From Flavobacteriales bacterium UBA1937 (GTDB lineage: Bacteria; Bacteroidota; Bacteroidia; Flavobacteriales; Weeksellaceae), in the NCBI GenBank assembly GCA_002337005.1, contig DDFD01000023.1, forward strand, positions 1 to 15,501: a stretch of 15,501 nucleotides of DNA, read 5' to 3'. The notes beneath the pieces are model-generated. The model worked only from the letters and a program-made list of their open reading frames with translations. It ran no database searches and had not been told where the DNA came from. The position numbers were made by a program, and so were the translations under genes. Below are positions 14,116 through 15,501 of this stretch, piece by piece; within the stretch, counting starts at the first letter, position 1, and each line of letters begins with the position of its first letter.

Positions 14116-15465
14116 ATGTTTGTAAAAAAAACAATGAAGAATTTTTTTCTTGGAATATTAATACTGATAGGATTGGTTTCTTGTGATGATTCTAGAAATG
14201 AATATTTAGCAGGTAGCAGCTGGGCAAGTGCAGACGCTAGAGTAAAATTAATAGACACCCTTACTCTCAAAATGTCAACCATTATGCTGGATTCTGTAGC
14301 TACATCTGGACAGAGTAAAATTTTGGTAGGCAGAACCAAAGACCAAACTTTTGGTGAAATAAAATCATCCTCACTTTTTGAGATTACACCGTCTAGTTAT
14401 ACCATAACTTCTAAAAATACTGCGGTTTTTGATTCTATAAATTTGTATCTCCCGTATAATGATTACTATTATGGTGATACACTTAAGACATTTAAATTAT
14501 CTGTTTTTCCGTTAGAAAAAAAACTAAAACTAAACTCCGATGGAAATCTCTACAATACGTCTAAATTTAATTATTCTTCTAATTCAATAGGAGACATCAG
14601 TTTTCTACCTCGCCCTAGCAAAAAAAATAGTTATCTTAAAATTAACATAGATAAATCTTACGGTCAGGCATTATTTAATCTCCTTAAAACGGGGAATGTG
14701 GACAGCCAAGAATACTTTCTTAATTTTTATAAAGGATTAGCCTTAGTTCCTTCTGATGATAATGATGCGTTTCTAAGTTTTGGAGTTGGTACTACACTAG
14801 ATTTAGAGCCAGAAGACATCACTACAGTGATGCGAATGTATTACCATACAAAAAATGACAATGGTACAGATGATGTAAATTATACCCTAGATTTTAATTT
14901 AAAAACGGGCTATCAGTATAATAAAATAGACTATGATTTTTCTAATTCTGAACTTAAAAATTTGACGCCAAAAACGCCTTTGTCTTCAGAATATTTAGAC
15001 AATAAAGCATATCAATTCTCAGCGCTGGGAATTTATACCAAAGTAGAAGTTCCTTACATTAATAATATTTTGAACCTCTATCCCAATGTTACGATTTTAG
15101 ATGCAAATATGAATATAAAGCCAGCCTATGGAACGTATGATAAGAAATTTTACCTTCCAGAAAGTTTAAAATATTACGTAGCAGATAAAACCAATAGCAT
15201 TCTAAGTGCATTTACCAGTTCAGACGGAAACGAGGTAAGCATTACCTTATCTACAAATAATGAGTTTTTAGACAGCAGTCAGTACACTTTTTCTATTACT
15301 AGTTATCTCAAAAATATGATAGATAAAACCACTTCTACCAATGGTCATAGCATTTTGCTATATCCTACAAATTATAGAGACCAACAAGTAAAAAGATTGG
15401 TTATAGGTGACTCTAAAAATAAGGTCAATAAATCAAATATCAAGCTGTATTTACTAGGATATTAA
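14116..15465 (+). CDS. DUF4270 family lipoprotein
   Basis: A 449-aa lipoprotein whose signal peptide ends GLVSC, followed by DDSRNE, an acidic start consistent with surface export in Bacteroidetes. The body matches DUF4270: ADARVKLIDTLTLKMSTIMLDS near the N-terminus, SGQSKILVGRTKDQTFGEI, alternating beta-strands such as FDSINLYLPYND, and a C-terminal SHYTFxxTSYLKNMI-like and LLYPTNYRDQQVKRLVIGD stretch before the end. The family function is unknown. The first ATG (14116) gives MFVKKTMKNFF; a second ATG at 14134 gives MKNFFLGILILIGLVSC, an equally good lipoprotein signal, so the start is uncertain by 6 codons. It is divergent from the kelch/DUF4907 operon and followed 13 nt later by another start, so it begins a rightward operon. 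Confidence 0.85.
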   Translation: MFVKKTMKNFFLGILILIGLVSCDDSRNEYLAGSSWASADARVKLIDTLTLKMSTIMLDSVATSGQSKILVGRTKDQTFGEIKSSSLFEITPSSYTITSKNTAVFDSINLYLPYNDYYYGDTLKTFKLSVFPLEKKLKLNSDGNLYNTSKFNYSSNSIGDISFLPRPSKKNSYLKINIDKSYGQALFNLLKTGNVDSQEYFLNFYKGLALVPSDDNDAFLSFGVGTTLDLEPEDITTVMRMYYHTKNDNGTDDVNYTLDFNLKTGYQYNKIDYDFSNSELKNLTPKTPLSSEYLDNKAYQFSALGIYTKVEVPYINNILNLYPNVTILDANMNIKPAYGTYDKKFYLPESLKYYVADKTNSILSAFTSSDGNEVSITLSTNNEFLDSSQYTFSITSYLKNMIDKTTSTNGHSILLYPTNYRDQQVKRLVIGDSKNKVNKSNIKLYLLGY

Positions 15466-15478
15466 GTAAAAATATAAA

Positions 15479-15501
15479 ATGAATAAAAAAATATTAACCG
15501 C
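15479..15501 (+). CDS. Start of the next gene (3'-partial)
   Basis: An ATG 13 nt after the DUF4270 stop opens MNKKILT and runs off the window. The basic start followed by hydrophobic residues looks like the beginning of a signal peptide, in keeping with an envelope operon. Only seven residues are visible, so the product cannot be named. Confidence 0.5.

Overview
The window is AT-rich DNA that looks like the chromosome of a flavobacterium, probably of the Chryseobacterium/Cloacibacterium (Weeksellaceae) clade. The reasons are the Bacteroidetes families present (OMP_b-brl_3 TonB-type receptor, DUF4270, DUF4907, LytS/LytTR pair), lipoprotein signals with acidic residues after the cysteine, very weak Shine-Dalgarno sequences, and a TAnnTTTG-type promoter. 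The genus is an inference from style and gene families, not from a marker gene. I saw no rRNA, tRNA, CRISPR, transposase or phage gene.

Region 1 (1-6321, + strand) is a tightly packed seven-gene operon whose 5' end lies outside the window. It holds a SpeD-type S-adenosylmethionine decarboxylase, a zinc-ribbon/DUF4178 membrane protein, a 63-aa single-TM protein with a CxC motif, a two-TM DUF350 protein, a multi-TM protein with a C-terminal aminopropyltransferase (SpeE-like) domain, a Tat-signal FAD oxidoreductase and a polytopic membrane protein with several membrane-located histidines. Genes overlap by 1, 8, 26 and 4 nt or are separated by 2 and 14 nt. Catalytic residues of SpeD and SpeE are intact, so decarboxylated SAM is probably made and used to aminopropylate an acceptor at the membrane, with a secreted or membrane-anchored flavoenzyme acting in the same pathway. 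The function is not established. This is the most interesting part of the window.

Region 2 (6329-9439, - strand) has a GNAT acetyltransferase convergent with the operon and a large outer-membrane TonB-receptor-like barrel. A clear intrinsic terminator for the receptor abuts the GNAT start codon. The receptor has a recognisable promoter and a long leader containing competing inverted repeats.

Region 3 (9440-12439, - strand) has, in transcription order, a LytS-type four-TM histidine kinase, a LytTR response regulator (23-nt overlap), a small HTH-only AraC-type regulator and an SDR oxidoreductase ending at a terminator. The kinase has a proline/histidine-rich external loop.

Region 4 (12569-15501) is an envelope lipoprotein locus. 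A leftward pair (kelch-repeat lipoprotein plus DUF4907 lipoprotein, with a strong terminator) diverges from a rightward DUF4270 lipoprotein. A following gene starts at the window edge. The 207-nt divergent spacer carries two perfect inverted repeats.
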